From Spartobacteria bacterium (GTDB lineage: Bacteria > Verrucomicrobiota > Verrucomicrobiia > Chthoniobacterales > Terrimicrobiaceae), in contig CANKXQ010000094.1 in the NCBI GenBank assembly GCA_947487745.1, forward strand, positions 1 to 5,629: DNA of 5,629 nucleotides, read 5' to 3'. Positions 1 to 5,613 of the stretch are shown here, in pieces. Positions within the stretch are counted from its first letter, which is position 1, and each line of letters begins with the position of its first letter. The notes under the pieces are model-generated. The model saw only the letters and a list, made by a program, of their open reading frames with translations, had not been told where the DNA came from and did not search any database. The translations under genes and the position numbers were made by a program.

Positions 1-1262
1 ACCCCGCGGGCTGGCGTCCGGAAGATGGGCAACTTGATAAATACGGCCATGTCATCGAAGACCGTGAATACAATGCCACCGATTTCGACAGGAATCTCAT
101 CCTCGAAAAACGCACCACCACTGTGGCTGCCAAAATCACGGAGTTTTTGAAAGCCACCGACCGCTTCGCAAAAACCATCGTCTTCTGCGAAAATATCGAC
201 CACGCCGAGCGGATGCGTCAGGCGCTCGTGAATGCCAACCCCGACCTCGCCGCCGCCAACAGCAAATATGTGATGCGCATCACCGGCGACAACGACGAAG
301 GCAAGGCGCAACTCGACAACTTCATCGACCCCGAGTCGCGCTATCCAGTCATAGCCTGCACCTCCCGCCTCATGTCCACCGGCGTCGATGCCCAGACCTG
401 CCACCTCATCGTCCTCGATCGCGGCATTAACTCCATGACCGAGTTCAAGCAGATCATCGGTCGTGGCACCCGCATCAACGAGGACTACGGCAAGCTCTTC
501 TTCACCATCATGGATTTTAAGCGCGCCACGGCGCTCTTCGCCGATCCAGACTTCGATGGTGACCCCGTTCAGATTTTTGAACCCGGCGAGGACGACCCCA
601 TCCAGCCTCCGGAAGACGAGGAGTCCACCGGCGAGGAGATCGTTGACCCGCCCGGCGGCATTTTCGTTGACCCACCTCCGACAGGCGCCACCCGATACTT
701 TGTGCACAATGTCGAGGTCCGCGTCGCCACCGAGCGCGTCCAATATCTCGATGCGAATGGCAAGCTCATCACCGAGTCCCTGAAGGATTACTCGCGCAAA
801 GCCGTTCGGGAATCCTACGCCTCGCTCGATTCCTTCCTCGCCGTCTGGAATGACGCCGAGAAGAAGCACGCCATCATCGAGGAACTCTCTGCGCGCGGTG
901 TCTTCTTCGACGAACTCGCCGAGCAGGTCGGCCGGGACTACGACCCTTTCGACCTCATCTGCCATGTGGCCTTCGACCAACCGCCTCTCACTCGGCGCGA
1001 GCGGGCCGAGAAAGTGAAGAAGCGCCATGTCTTCGCGAAGTATGGCGACAAGGCCCGTCTGGTGCTCGATGCCCTTCTTGCAAAATATGCCGACACCGGC
1101 ATCACCAGCATCGAATCCCTCGAAATCCTCAAAGTCGATCCCCTCACAGCGATTGGCACCCCGCTGGAGATCGTCGGATTTTTTGGCGGCAAGCCAGCCT
1201 ACCTTGCCGCCATCCAAGAACTCGAATCCGCTCTTTACCAACAATCCCAAGAAGCCGCCTGA
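1..1262 (+). CDS. hsdR: Type I restriction enzyme R subunit HsdR, C-terminal part (5' end outside window)
   Basis: This is the C-terminal 419 residues of the motor and endonuclease subunit of a type I R-M complex; the frame is open to the left edge (first full codon at 3). The first Met codon, at 123, is internal, because in-frame residues upstream (GWRPEDGQLDKYG, then EDREYNATDFDR) match HsdR. Helicase domain 2 is visible: motif IV-like KTIVFCENIDHAERMR, motif V-like VIACTSRLMSTGVDA (348 on) and motif VI QIIGRGTRI (450-476) with both arginines. An acidic, proline-rich linker follows (visible residues about 192-228, with VDPP twice), then a C-terminal domain (about 267-412) resembling the EcoEI R C-terminal family, which docks HsdR onto the methyltransferase core. 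The N-terminal nuclease domain and Walker A lie outside, so cleavage competence cannot be judged. The EcoEI-like tail suggests a type IB-like system. The stop is 3 bases before hsdM, implying one transcript. Confidence 0.95.
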   Translation, partial: PAGWRPEDGQLDKYGHVIEDREYNATDFDRNLILEKRTTTVAAKITEFLKATDRFAKTIVFCENIDHAERMRQALVNANPDLAAANSKYVMRITGDNDEGKAQLDNFIDPESRYPVIACTSRLMSTGVDAQTCHLIVLDRGINSMTEFKQIIGRGTRINEDYGKLFFTIMDFKRATALFADPDFDGDPVQIFEPGEDDPIQPPEDEESTGEEIVDPPGGIFVDPPPTGATRYFVHNVEVRVATERVQYLDANGKLITESLKDYSRKAVRESYASLDSFLAVWNDAEKKHAIIEELSARGVFFDELAEQVGRDYDPFDLICHVAFDQPPLTRRERAEKVKKRHVFAKYGDKARLVLDALLAKYADTGITSIESLEILKVDPLTAIGTPLEIVGFFGGKPAYLAAIQELESALYQQSQEAA

Positions 1263-1265
1263 CCC

Positions 1266-2720
1266 ATGTCGAATGTCTCCAACCTCATCAAAACCATCCA
1301 AGACATCATGCGCAAAGACGCCGGTGTGGACGGCGACGCCCAGCGCCTGGCCCAGCTCGGCTGGATGTTTTTTCTGAAAATCTTCGACGACCGCGAGACG
1401 CAGCTGGAGCTTTTCGACGACGCCTACAAATCCCCGCTCGCACCGGAACTCCGCTGGCGCAACTGGGCCGCCGACGCCGAGGGCATCACCGGTGACGCTC
1501 TCCTCGACTTTGCCAACAACAAGCTCCTCCCGAGCCTGAAAAACATCTCCGGCTCCAGCCAGATCGCCGTTCTCATCAAGGCCGCTTTCGACGGTGCCAA
1601 CAACTACATGAAGAACGGCACCCTCATGCGGCAGGTCATCAACAAGATCAACGGCATTGATTTCAATACCTCCGACGACCGCCACATGTTCGGCGACATC
1701 TACGAGAAGCTCCTCAAGGATCTCCAATCCGCTGGGAACGCCGGCGAGTTTTATACCCCGCGAGCCGCCACTGAGTTCGTCATCGACCGCCTTGATCCGC
1801 GCTTGGGTGAGACTTTTCTCGACCCCGCCACCGGGACCGGCGGGTTCATCACCTGCCTCATCCGCCACCTCCGCAAGCAGGTGAAAACTCAGGCCGACGA
1901 GCGTCTCATTCAAGAATGCTTCTCCGGCATCGAGAAAAAACACCTGCCCCACATCCTCTGCATGACAAATCTCATGCTCCACGGCATCGATGTCCCCTCA
2001 AATGTCCGGCACGACAACACCCTCGCGCGCCCCCTCCGCGACTGGAGTCCGAAGGAACGCGTGCATGTCGTCGCCACCGCCCCGCCCTTCGGCGGCATGG
2101 AGGAGGATGGCATCGAGGCGAATTTCCCAGCCGAGTTCCGCACCCGTGAAACCGCCGACCTGTTTCTCGTGCTGATCATGAAAATCCTCCAGCCCGGCGG
2201 CCGCGCCGGAATAGTGCTGCCTGACGGCACCCTCTTCGGCGAAGGTGTGAAGACCCGTATCAAGGAAGCCCTCCTCACCGAGTGCAATTTGCACACCATC
2301 GTCCGCCTGCCCAATGGCGTCTTTTTTGGCATCAGCAATGTGAAGACCAATCTCCTCTTCTTCACCAAGGGCACGCCCACCAAGGAAGTTTGGTATTACG
2401 AACATCCCTATCCGCCCGGCCAAAAGAGCTACAACAAAAGCAAACCCATCCGCATCGAGGAATTCGAGCCCGAGAAAGCTTGGTGGGGCAACGAGGCCGA
2501 CGGCTTCAAGAGTCGCGTCGAAAACGAGCACGCCTGGCGCGTCTCCATCGACCAAATCCGCGCCGGCGGCTTCAACCTCGACCTCAAAAACCCCCACAGC
2601 AAAGACGAAGGCCCCGGCGATGTGGACCACCTCCTGCCCGAATACGAAAAACTCCTCACCCGGATTGCTGAAACGCGCGGGCAGTTGAAAGCGCAGCTCT
2701 TGGAGGCGCTCATGCGATGA
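1266..2720 (+). CDS. hsdM: Type I N6-adenine DNA methyltransferase subunit HsdM, with altered catalytic motif IV (APPF)
   Basis: A 484-residue modification subunit of normal length. An HsdM N-terminal helical domain (from about residue 5; LIKTIQDIMRKDAGVDGDAQ) precedes the class I methyltransferase fold. AdoMet-binding motif I, DPATGTGGF, is at residues 186-194, preceded by the family signature GEFYTPRAATEF. Motif IV should read NPPF, but the codons at 2073-2090 give A-T-A-P-P-F: residue 272 is Ala (GCC) in place of the Asn that contacts the target adenine amino group. Everything around it is family-like (GGMEEDGIEANFPAEFRTRE; RLPNGVFF; NLLFF; WYYEHPYPPGQKSYNKSKPI), so the frame and identification are secure. 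By family knowledge the change should abolish or greatly reduce methylation; HsdM could still assemble with HsdS and bind DNA. The C-terminal helix (RGQLKAQLLEALMR) carries an internal GGAGG and ends in an ATGA overlap with the next gene; this end is repeated 1,024 bases downstream. No strong Shine-Dalgarno precedes its ATG, so coupling to hsdR is likely. Confidence 0.96.
   Translation: MSNVSNLIKTIQDIMRKDAGVDGDAQRLAQLGWMFFLKIFDDRETQLELFDDAYKSPLAPELRWRNWAADAEGITGDALLDFANNKLLPSLKNISGSSQIAVLIKAAFDGANNYMKNGTLMRQVINKINGIDFNTSDDRHMFGDIYEKLLKDLQSAGNAGEFYTPRAATEFVIDRLDPRLGETFLDPATGTGGFITCLIRHLRKQVKTQADERLIQECFSGIEKKHLPHILCMTNLMLHGIDVPSNVRHDNTLARPLRDWSPKERVHVVATAPPFGGMEEDGIEANFPAEFRTRETADLFLVLIMKILQPGGRAGIVLPDGTLFGEGVKTRIKEALLTECNLHTIVRLPNGVFFGISNVKTNLLFFTKGTPTKEVWYYEHPYPPGQKSYNKSKPIRIEEFEPEKAWWGNEADGFKSRVENEHAWRVSIDQIRAGGFNLDLKNPHSKDEGPGDVDHLLPEYEKLLTRIAETRGQLKAQLLEALMR
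2656..2720 (+). repeat. Direct repeat copy 1: 3' end of hsdM
   Basis: The last 60 bases of hsdM (2661-2720) are 52/60 identical to 3685-3744, and weaker likeness reaches back to about 2656. Both copies end with the same CTCATGCGATGA junction, in which the hsdM stop overlaps the start of the next reading frame. Past the junction a further 12 bases match at about 9 positions (AAAATGCCCCAC against ATAAGGCCCCGC), so the repeat may cross into the following gene. This copy belongs to the intact hsdM. Confidence 0.9.
2702..2706 (+). promoter_or_regulatory. Shine-Dalgarno inside hsdM for the DUF3800 gene
   Basis: GGAGG lies 10 bases before the ATG at 2717 and inside the hsdM coding tail, so the downstream gene has both its own ribosome site and stop-start coupling. 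The second repeat copy has the weaker GGAAG at the same place (3726-3730). It is the clearest ribosome-binding site in the window. Confidence 0.6.
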
Positions 2721-3394
2721 AAATGCCCCACGAAGCCAAGCAACGGTTCCTTTACATCTTCCTCGACGAGGCTGGGAATCTCGATTTTTCGCACACTGGG
2801 ACAAGGTATTTTGTGCTGGGAGGAATCACCAAGGAGCGTCCATTCCAGGCTTACAGGGAACTCACAGAGTTCAAATATGATCAGGTCGAGCGCGGCACGG
2901 TGCTCGAATACTTCCACGCATCGGAGAACGCCCAGGCGGTTCGCAACGGCGTATTCGACATTATCGAGAAGAACCTCGCCGGGGTGGCCGTGGACGCCAT
3001 CATTGTGGAAAAACAAAAGCTCCATGCCTCGCTCCGCGTTGAAGAACGCCTTTACCCGAAGATGCTCGGCTCACTGCTACGGGAGATTCTCAGACATTAC
3101 CCGCTAGACGAATTTGCCGAGGTCATCGTGTTTACGGATAGCCTGCCGGTCCAGCGCAAGCGCGCAGCTATGGAGAAAGGCGTGAAGACCACACTCGCTG
3201 CCATGCTGCCTGCTACTGCTCGATACCGCATCCTCCACCACGCTTCGAAATCCAATATGGATCTCCAGATCGCTGACTACTGCACCTGGGCCGTTTACAG
3301 AAAATGGAATGGTAACGACGATCGGTCTTTCCGCCGCGTGCGCGATGCCGTGCGTCGCGAGCGGAATGCGTTCGAAACAGATTTCAGCGACTGA
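2717..3394 (+). CDS. DUF3800 domain protein (putative RNase H-fold nuclease)
   Basis: A 225-residue protein with the DUF3800 layout. The N-terminal beta strand ends in an acidic motif (YIFLDEAGNLDF, Asp17), followed by YFVLGG, FHASE, a middle strand with VIVFTDS (Asp141), and the C-terminal signature MDLQIADYCTWA (Asp182, Asp187) with a basic tail. These Asp positions at strand ends fit the RNase H-like nuclease fold proposed for DUF3800, but the activity and substrate are not established; that part is inference. The start at 2717 overlaps the hsdM stop by four bases and has GGAGG at 2702; Met3 at 2723 is an alternative. DUF3800 genes are frequent in phages and defence islands. Sitting between hsdM and hsdS, bracketed by the duplicated hsdM end, it looks like inserted cargo. 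It could be an accessory effector of this R-M system or an unrelated passenger. Confidence 0.88.
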   Translation: MKMPHEAKQRFLYIFLDEAGNLDFSHTGTRYFVLGGITKERPFQAYRELTEFKYDQVERGTVLEYFHASENAQAVRNGVFDIIEKNLAGVAVDAIIVEKQKLHASLRVEERLYPKMLGSLLREILRHYPLDEFAEVIVFTDSLPVQRKRAAMEKGVKTTLAAMLPATARYRILHHASKSNMDLQIADYCTWAVYRKWNGNDDRSFRRVRDAVRRERNAFETDFSD

Positions 3395-3416
3395 AAATGA
3401 TCACCGGAAAAAATGA

Positions 3417-3469
3417 CCACCCCGGCTACTCTTGCGAGAGAACCCAATGGGTTCTTATCACCGGGGTGG
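3417..3469. repeat. Nested inverted repeat downstream of DUF3800
   Basis: The outer arms CCACCCCGG (3417-3425) and CCGGGGTGG (3461-3469) are a perfect 9-base inverted pair. Inside them AGAACCCA (3439-3446) and TGGGTTCT (3448-3455) form a perfect 8-base pair around a single A. The 5' side has 13 unpaired bases between the arms and the 3' side has 5. It starts 22 bases after the DUF3800 stop. No T-run follows, so it is not a standard intrinsic terminator; an insertion-sequence end or an RNA-stabilising hairpin are alternatives. Confidence 0.7.
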
Positions 3470-3605
3470 GACCTTTAAATTGTTGGCCCGACTGTGTCCT
3501 AAAGAGGATGACCTCCGACAGCATGAAGCAGTCGTTCAGACACAGCAAACCTCTTTCGAAAGTGCCTGCAAAATCACCGAAAGCAATCCGAAATTTCACC
3601 CTTGA
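3447..3605 (+). CDS. Possible 52-residue ORF, unknown
   Basis: An ATG at 3447 preceded by GAGAG (6-base gap) opens 52 codons ending at TGA 3603-3605. The residues start MGSYHRGGTFKLLARLCPKE, continue with a charged and Gln-rich middle (DDLRQHEAVVQTQQ) and end NPKFHP. I do not recognise it. The start lies inside the inner hairpin (3439-3455), which would hinder initiation. It may be the 5' stub of a lost gene or a chance frame. Confidence 0.2.
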   Translation: MGSYHRGGTFKLLARLCPKEDDLRQHEAVVQTQQTSFESACKITESNPKFHP

Positions 3606-3679
3606 TAGTGCCTGCCGACTTCCAAGTAGCTATGACTTCTACCCCCCCTTCATCTCTATTCGAACCATCTTCAAAAAGT

Positions 3680-3744
3680 TCGCCCGGATCGCCAACACGC
3701 GCGGGCAGTTGAAGGCGCAACTCTTGGAAGCACTCATGCGATGA
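3680..3744 (+). repeat. Direct repeat copy 2: orphan hsdM 3' end
   Basis: An orphan copy of the hsdM C-terminal coding sequence with no methyltransferase body upstream. It encodes KFARIANTRGQLKAQLLEALMR, against KLLTRIAETRGQLKAQLLEALMR in hsdM. The eight base differences within 3685-3744 fall in seven codons; six are synonymous third-position transitions and only GAA to AAC changes a residue. The ATGA junction at 3741-3744 is preserved. The spacing to copy 1 is exactly 1,024 bases, so recombination between the copies would excise DUF3800 and the adjoining region while leaving hsdM intact. Confidence 0.9.
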
Positions 3745-3899
3745 ATAAGGCCCCGCACTTGCGAAATTCGAGCTTGCCCGCCTGCAGCAATCTGGCACCG
3801 TTTTTTCAACAACACCTCTCACGCCTCTCCACGATGCGCACCAAGAGAGGTTTATTTTTTTCAGCGGGTATCCCGCTTCGGACAATTCCAAACCCATGA
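3741..3899 (+). CDS. Possible small coupled ORF (52 residues) before hsdS
   Basis: An ATG at 3741 overlaps the stop of the orphan hsdM tail, and the frame's own stop (3897-3899) overlaps the hsdS start at 3896, giving ATGA junctions at both ends. The product starts MNKAPHLRNSSLPACSNLAP, includes RLSTMRTKRGLFFSAGIPL and ends IPNP; I recognise no family, signal peptide or domain. Ribosomes finishing it would be placed to start hsdS, which has no Shine-Dalgarno of its own, so it could act as a leader that couples hsdS translation. Against this, the base composition and residues do not look strongly coding, and the hsdS frame itself is open back to 3749. It may instead be the remnant of an older gene. 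Confidence 0.35.
   Translation: MNKAPHLRNSSLPACSNLAPFFQQHLSRLSTMRTKRGLFFSAGIPLRTIPNP
3824..3861 (+). terminator. Terminator- or attenuator-like hairpin ahead of hsdS
   Basis: CCTCTC (3824-3829) pairs with GAGAGG (3845-3850) across a 15-base loop, and TTTATTTTTTT follows directly (3851-3861... the run ends at the C at 3861). A second CCTCTC at 3815-3820 could pair with the same 3' arm, giving two competing forms. The stem is short and the loop long, so termination would be partial at best. It lies inside the small frame 3741-3899, so ribosomes translating that frame would cover it, which is the arrangement expected of translation-dependent attenuation; that role is inference. Confidence 0.35.
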
Positions 3900-4759
3900 G
3901 CACTCTGCTTCCTCGATCCCGCTCTCATCCCGAAAATGGGCTTCCCCGCCCACTGGCAGACCCGCCCGATGTGAAAAGAACTCCTCAACGCTCATCCAAA
4001 ACGCTCGAAACCTTCTTCGAAAAATTCGACCAGTTCGCAGACGCATCTGGTGCAGTGGGGAAGATGAGGGGGTTGATTCTGGACCTGGCGATTGGTGGTC
4101 GCCTATTTGAGCCCGAAAGACCAAATACTCTTGATGCATCCAAGCCATTTCCTATTCCGTATGAATGGCAGTGGATCGCGCTAAACGAAGCCGCCGATTG
4201 TCGTGCGGCTACCAAAGTCGATTCATCCTCGCTCAAAGATTCTGATTGGGTGCTGGATCTGGAAGACATCGATGGCGGTGCGGGTAAAGTCATCGCTACT
4301 GCAACCTTCGCCGAACGTTGCTCCCTTAGCACCAAGGCCAGCTTTTTAAAAGGGGATGTCCTCTACGGGAAGCTCCGTCCTTATTTAAACAAAGTGGTGA
4401 TCGCTGCGCGTCCCGGCTTTTGCACCACCGAGATCATTCCCCTACGCCCTCAGCCATTTGTCATAGCTGGTTATCTCCGCCTGTTTCTCCGTTCACCCCA
4501 TTTCCTGCGATACGCGGCATCCAAGAATTACGGCATGAAAATGCCTCGCCTTGGCACGAAGGATTTGGAGTCAGCCGAGATTCCCCTCCCGCCCCTCGCC
4601 GAGCAGAAGCGGATCGTGGCGAAGGTGGATGAGTTGATGGCGTTGTGTGATCGGCTGGAGGCGCTGCAGCTGGAACGAGAGGCGCAGGCTGAAAAACTCC
4701 TCTCCGCCCTCGTCGCCGAACTCACCGTAACCACTTCACGCCTGCCTACTGATTCATGA
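3896..4759 (+). CDS. hsdS: Type I specificity subunit HsdS, single target-recognition-domain form
   Basis: This 287-residue DNA-recognition subunit is about half to two-thirds the usual HsdS length. A P/R-rich leader (1-35) precedes a conserved helical region (about 37-70: LETFFEKFDQFADASGAVGK, then LAIGGRL). One target-recognition domain (about 80-225) follows, containing GDVLYGKLRPYLNK (153-166) and GMKMPRLGTKDLESAEIP at its end. The second conserved helix has LPPLAEQKRIVAKVDELMAL (231-250) and a coiled tail. This equals one repeat unit of canonical two-domain HsdS, and no second recognition domain is seen downstream in any frame. Known half-length HsdS proteins dimerise and read a palindromic split site, so the same is inferred here. 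The start is uncertain: ATG 3896 has no Shine-Dalgarno but overlaps the preceding frame; GTG 3971 (residue 26) would remove most of the odd leader. Its stop overlaps the next gene (ATGA, 4756-4759). Confidence 0.92.
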   Translation: MSTLLPRSRSHPENGLPRPLADPPDVKRTPQRSSKTLETFFEKFDQFADASGAVGKMRGLILDLAIGGRLFEPERPNTLDASKPFPIPYEWQWIALNEAADCRAATKVDSSSLKDSDWVLDLEDIDGGAGKVIATATFAERCSLSTKASFLKGDVLYGKLRPYLNKVVIAARPGFCTTEIIPLRPQPFVIAGYLRLFLRSPHFLRYAASKNYGMKMPRLGTKDLESAEIPLPPLAEQKRIVAKVDELMALCDRLEALQLEREAQAEKLLSALVAELTVTTSRLPTDS

Positions 4760-5007
4760 ACTCCGCACCCACCGCGCGACAGGGCCAGTTTCTCGCCTAC
4801 ATTCACCGATACGGACTGATCAACGGGTGTGCGCCGGCGGAAGCGGACATGCAGCGGTATTTCCAAATCACACCGCCGAGTGTGCATTCCATGGTTTTGA
4901 CCCTGGAGCGGCGGGGCTTCATCCGGCGCGTGCCGGGTCAGGCGCGGAGCATCACCGTGATCGTTCCGCCGGAATCTTTGCCTCCCTTGGAACGCATCCA
5001 GCGCTAA
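4756..5007 (+). CDS. Small LexA-like winged-helix DNA-binding protein
   Basis: An 83-residue protein resembling the LexA N-terminal DNA-binding domain alone, without the peptidase half. TARQGQFLAYIHRY is the first helix, AEADMQRYF (about 29-36) the second, TPPSVHSMVLTLERRG (39-54) the recognition helix, and FIRRVPGQARSITVIV (55-70) the wing. With no Ser-Lys peptidase domain it cannot self-cleave, so it is not an SOS repressor. The ATGA overlap with hsdS places it in the same transcript; the likely role is regulation of the restriction operon, like the controller proteins of other R-M systems, but no operator could be identified and the target is inferred. It could also be described as a MarR-type winged helix. 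Confidence 0.75.
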   Translation: MNSAPTARQGQFLAYIHRYGLINGCAPAEADMQRYFQITPPSVHSMVLTLERRGFIRRVPGQARSITVIVPPESLPPLERIQR

Positions 5008-5019
5008 CCTTATCCATCT

Positions 5020-5613
5020 ATGCCCAACGAAACCAACAAACCTACGCGCAAGCCAGGCGGCTGGAGCGCCGCCCGCAAACATCTCGCGACATGGGACACG
5101 CCCGCGCTGCTTGCCCTCGTGAAAGACCTTTACGACTCAGCGGCCGAGAACCGTCATTTCATCCACGCCCGCTGCCAGGCGGAGGATGGCGGTGGCGAGG
5201 TGCTGGAAACTTATCGGAGCAAGATCGTGGAGCAGTTCTTTCCCAAGCGAGGTTTCGGCAAGCTCAAGCTGGCAGAGGCGCGCAAGGCCATTCGCGATTT
5301 CCGCAAGGCCACAGGCAACATCCCTGGGACGGCAGAGCTGTTGATGACCTATGTGGAGAACGGGGTGAGCTTTACCTGCGAGTATGGAGACATCGACGAA
5401 CGGTTTTATGACAGCGTGGAATCGGCACTGGACGAATTGGCCAAGCTGTTGCGCGCTGACGCGCGTGACCTGTATCCGCTGTTCCGGGACCGACTCGCAG
5501 ACATTGAGGAGAAGACTGATGGCATCGGCTGGGGATTCCACGACTTTATCGCCGAAGTGGTTGGAGAACTTGAGGACGAACTCGGCGAACCTCAGCGGGC
5601 GGGCGAGGTTTGA
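5020..5613 (+). CDS. DUF6155-like protein of unknown function
   Basis: A 197-residue soluble, acidic protein with no signal peptide or membrane segment. It has the pattern I associate with the DUF6155 family: an N-terminal TPALLALVKDLYDS helix, then ETYRSKIVEQFFPKRG (63-78), KLKLAEARKAIRDFRKATG (81-99), ELLMTYVENGVSFTCEYGDI (106-125), FYDSVESAL, and TDGIGWGFHDFIAEVV (166-181) near the end. The family's function is unknown to me and the name is from memory of the motif pattern, not a search. The ATG at 5020 is 12 bases past the stop of the winged-helix gene with no Shine-Dalgarno, consistent with one operon. The pair could be an accessory module of the R-M locus or simply its neighbour. No terminator is visible in the 16 bases left after its stop. 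Confidence 0.7.
   Translation: MPNETNKPTRKPGGWSAARKHLATWDTPALLALVKDLYDSAAENRHFIHARCQAEDGGGEVLETYRSKIVEQFFPKRGFGKLKLAEARKAIRDFRKATGNIPGTAELLMTYVENGVSFTCEYGDIDERFYDSVESALDELAKLLRADARDLYPLFRDRLADIEEKTDGIGWGFHDFIAEVVGELEDELGEPQRAGEV

Larger units (their letters stand above)
3395..3740. other. Degenerate-looking region between DUF3800 and the second hsdM tail
   Basis: No recognisable gene is seen in this stretch of about 345 bases. It contains a nested inverted repeat (3417-3469); ATCACCGG twice (3400-3407, 3457-3464) plus ATCACCG (3573-3579); a 9-base direct repeat AGTGCCTGC (3561-3569, 3607-3615); and the second hsdM tail from about 3680. A reading frame from 3397 to 3744 is open but has no family-like residues until its last 24 codons, which are the hsdM-tail repeat; I regard it as a chance frame running into that repeat. 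The mix of short repeats and lost coding potential fits the debris of a mobile element or an old recombination junction. Confidence 0.6.

Noticed and set aside
1998..2804. Long open frame of 268 codons on the minus strand across hsdM
   Set aside because: It lies opposite the well-supported hsdM and the DUF3800 start, and its composition (Ala/Gly/Glu/Phe-rich) is what antisense of GC-rich coding DNA gives; no family features.
3480..3505. TTGTTG and TAAAGA as a sigma-70 promoter for hsdS
   Set aside because: The spacer is only 14 bases and the -10 match is poor; no convincing promoter was found in 3395-3895.
3397..3744. A 115-codon plus-strand frame as a separate gene
   Set aside because: Only its last 24 codons resemble anything, and those are the hsdM-tail repeat; the first 90 or so have no recognisable pattern and cross a strong inverted repeat.
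3863..3877. Hairpin AGCGGG-TAT-CCCGCT as an intrinsic terminator
   Set aside because: The T-run lies before the stem on the plus strand, and on the minus strand an A-run would follow it, so neither strand has the required order. It may still affect hsdS translation, 18 bases upstream of the ATG.
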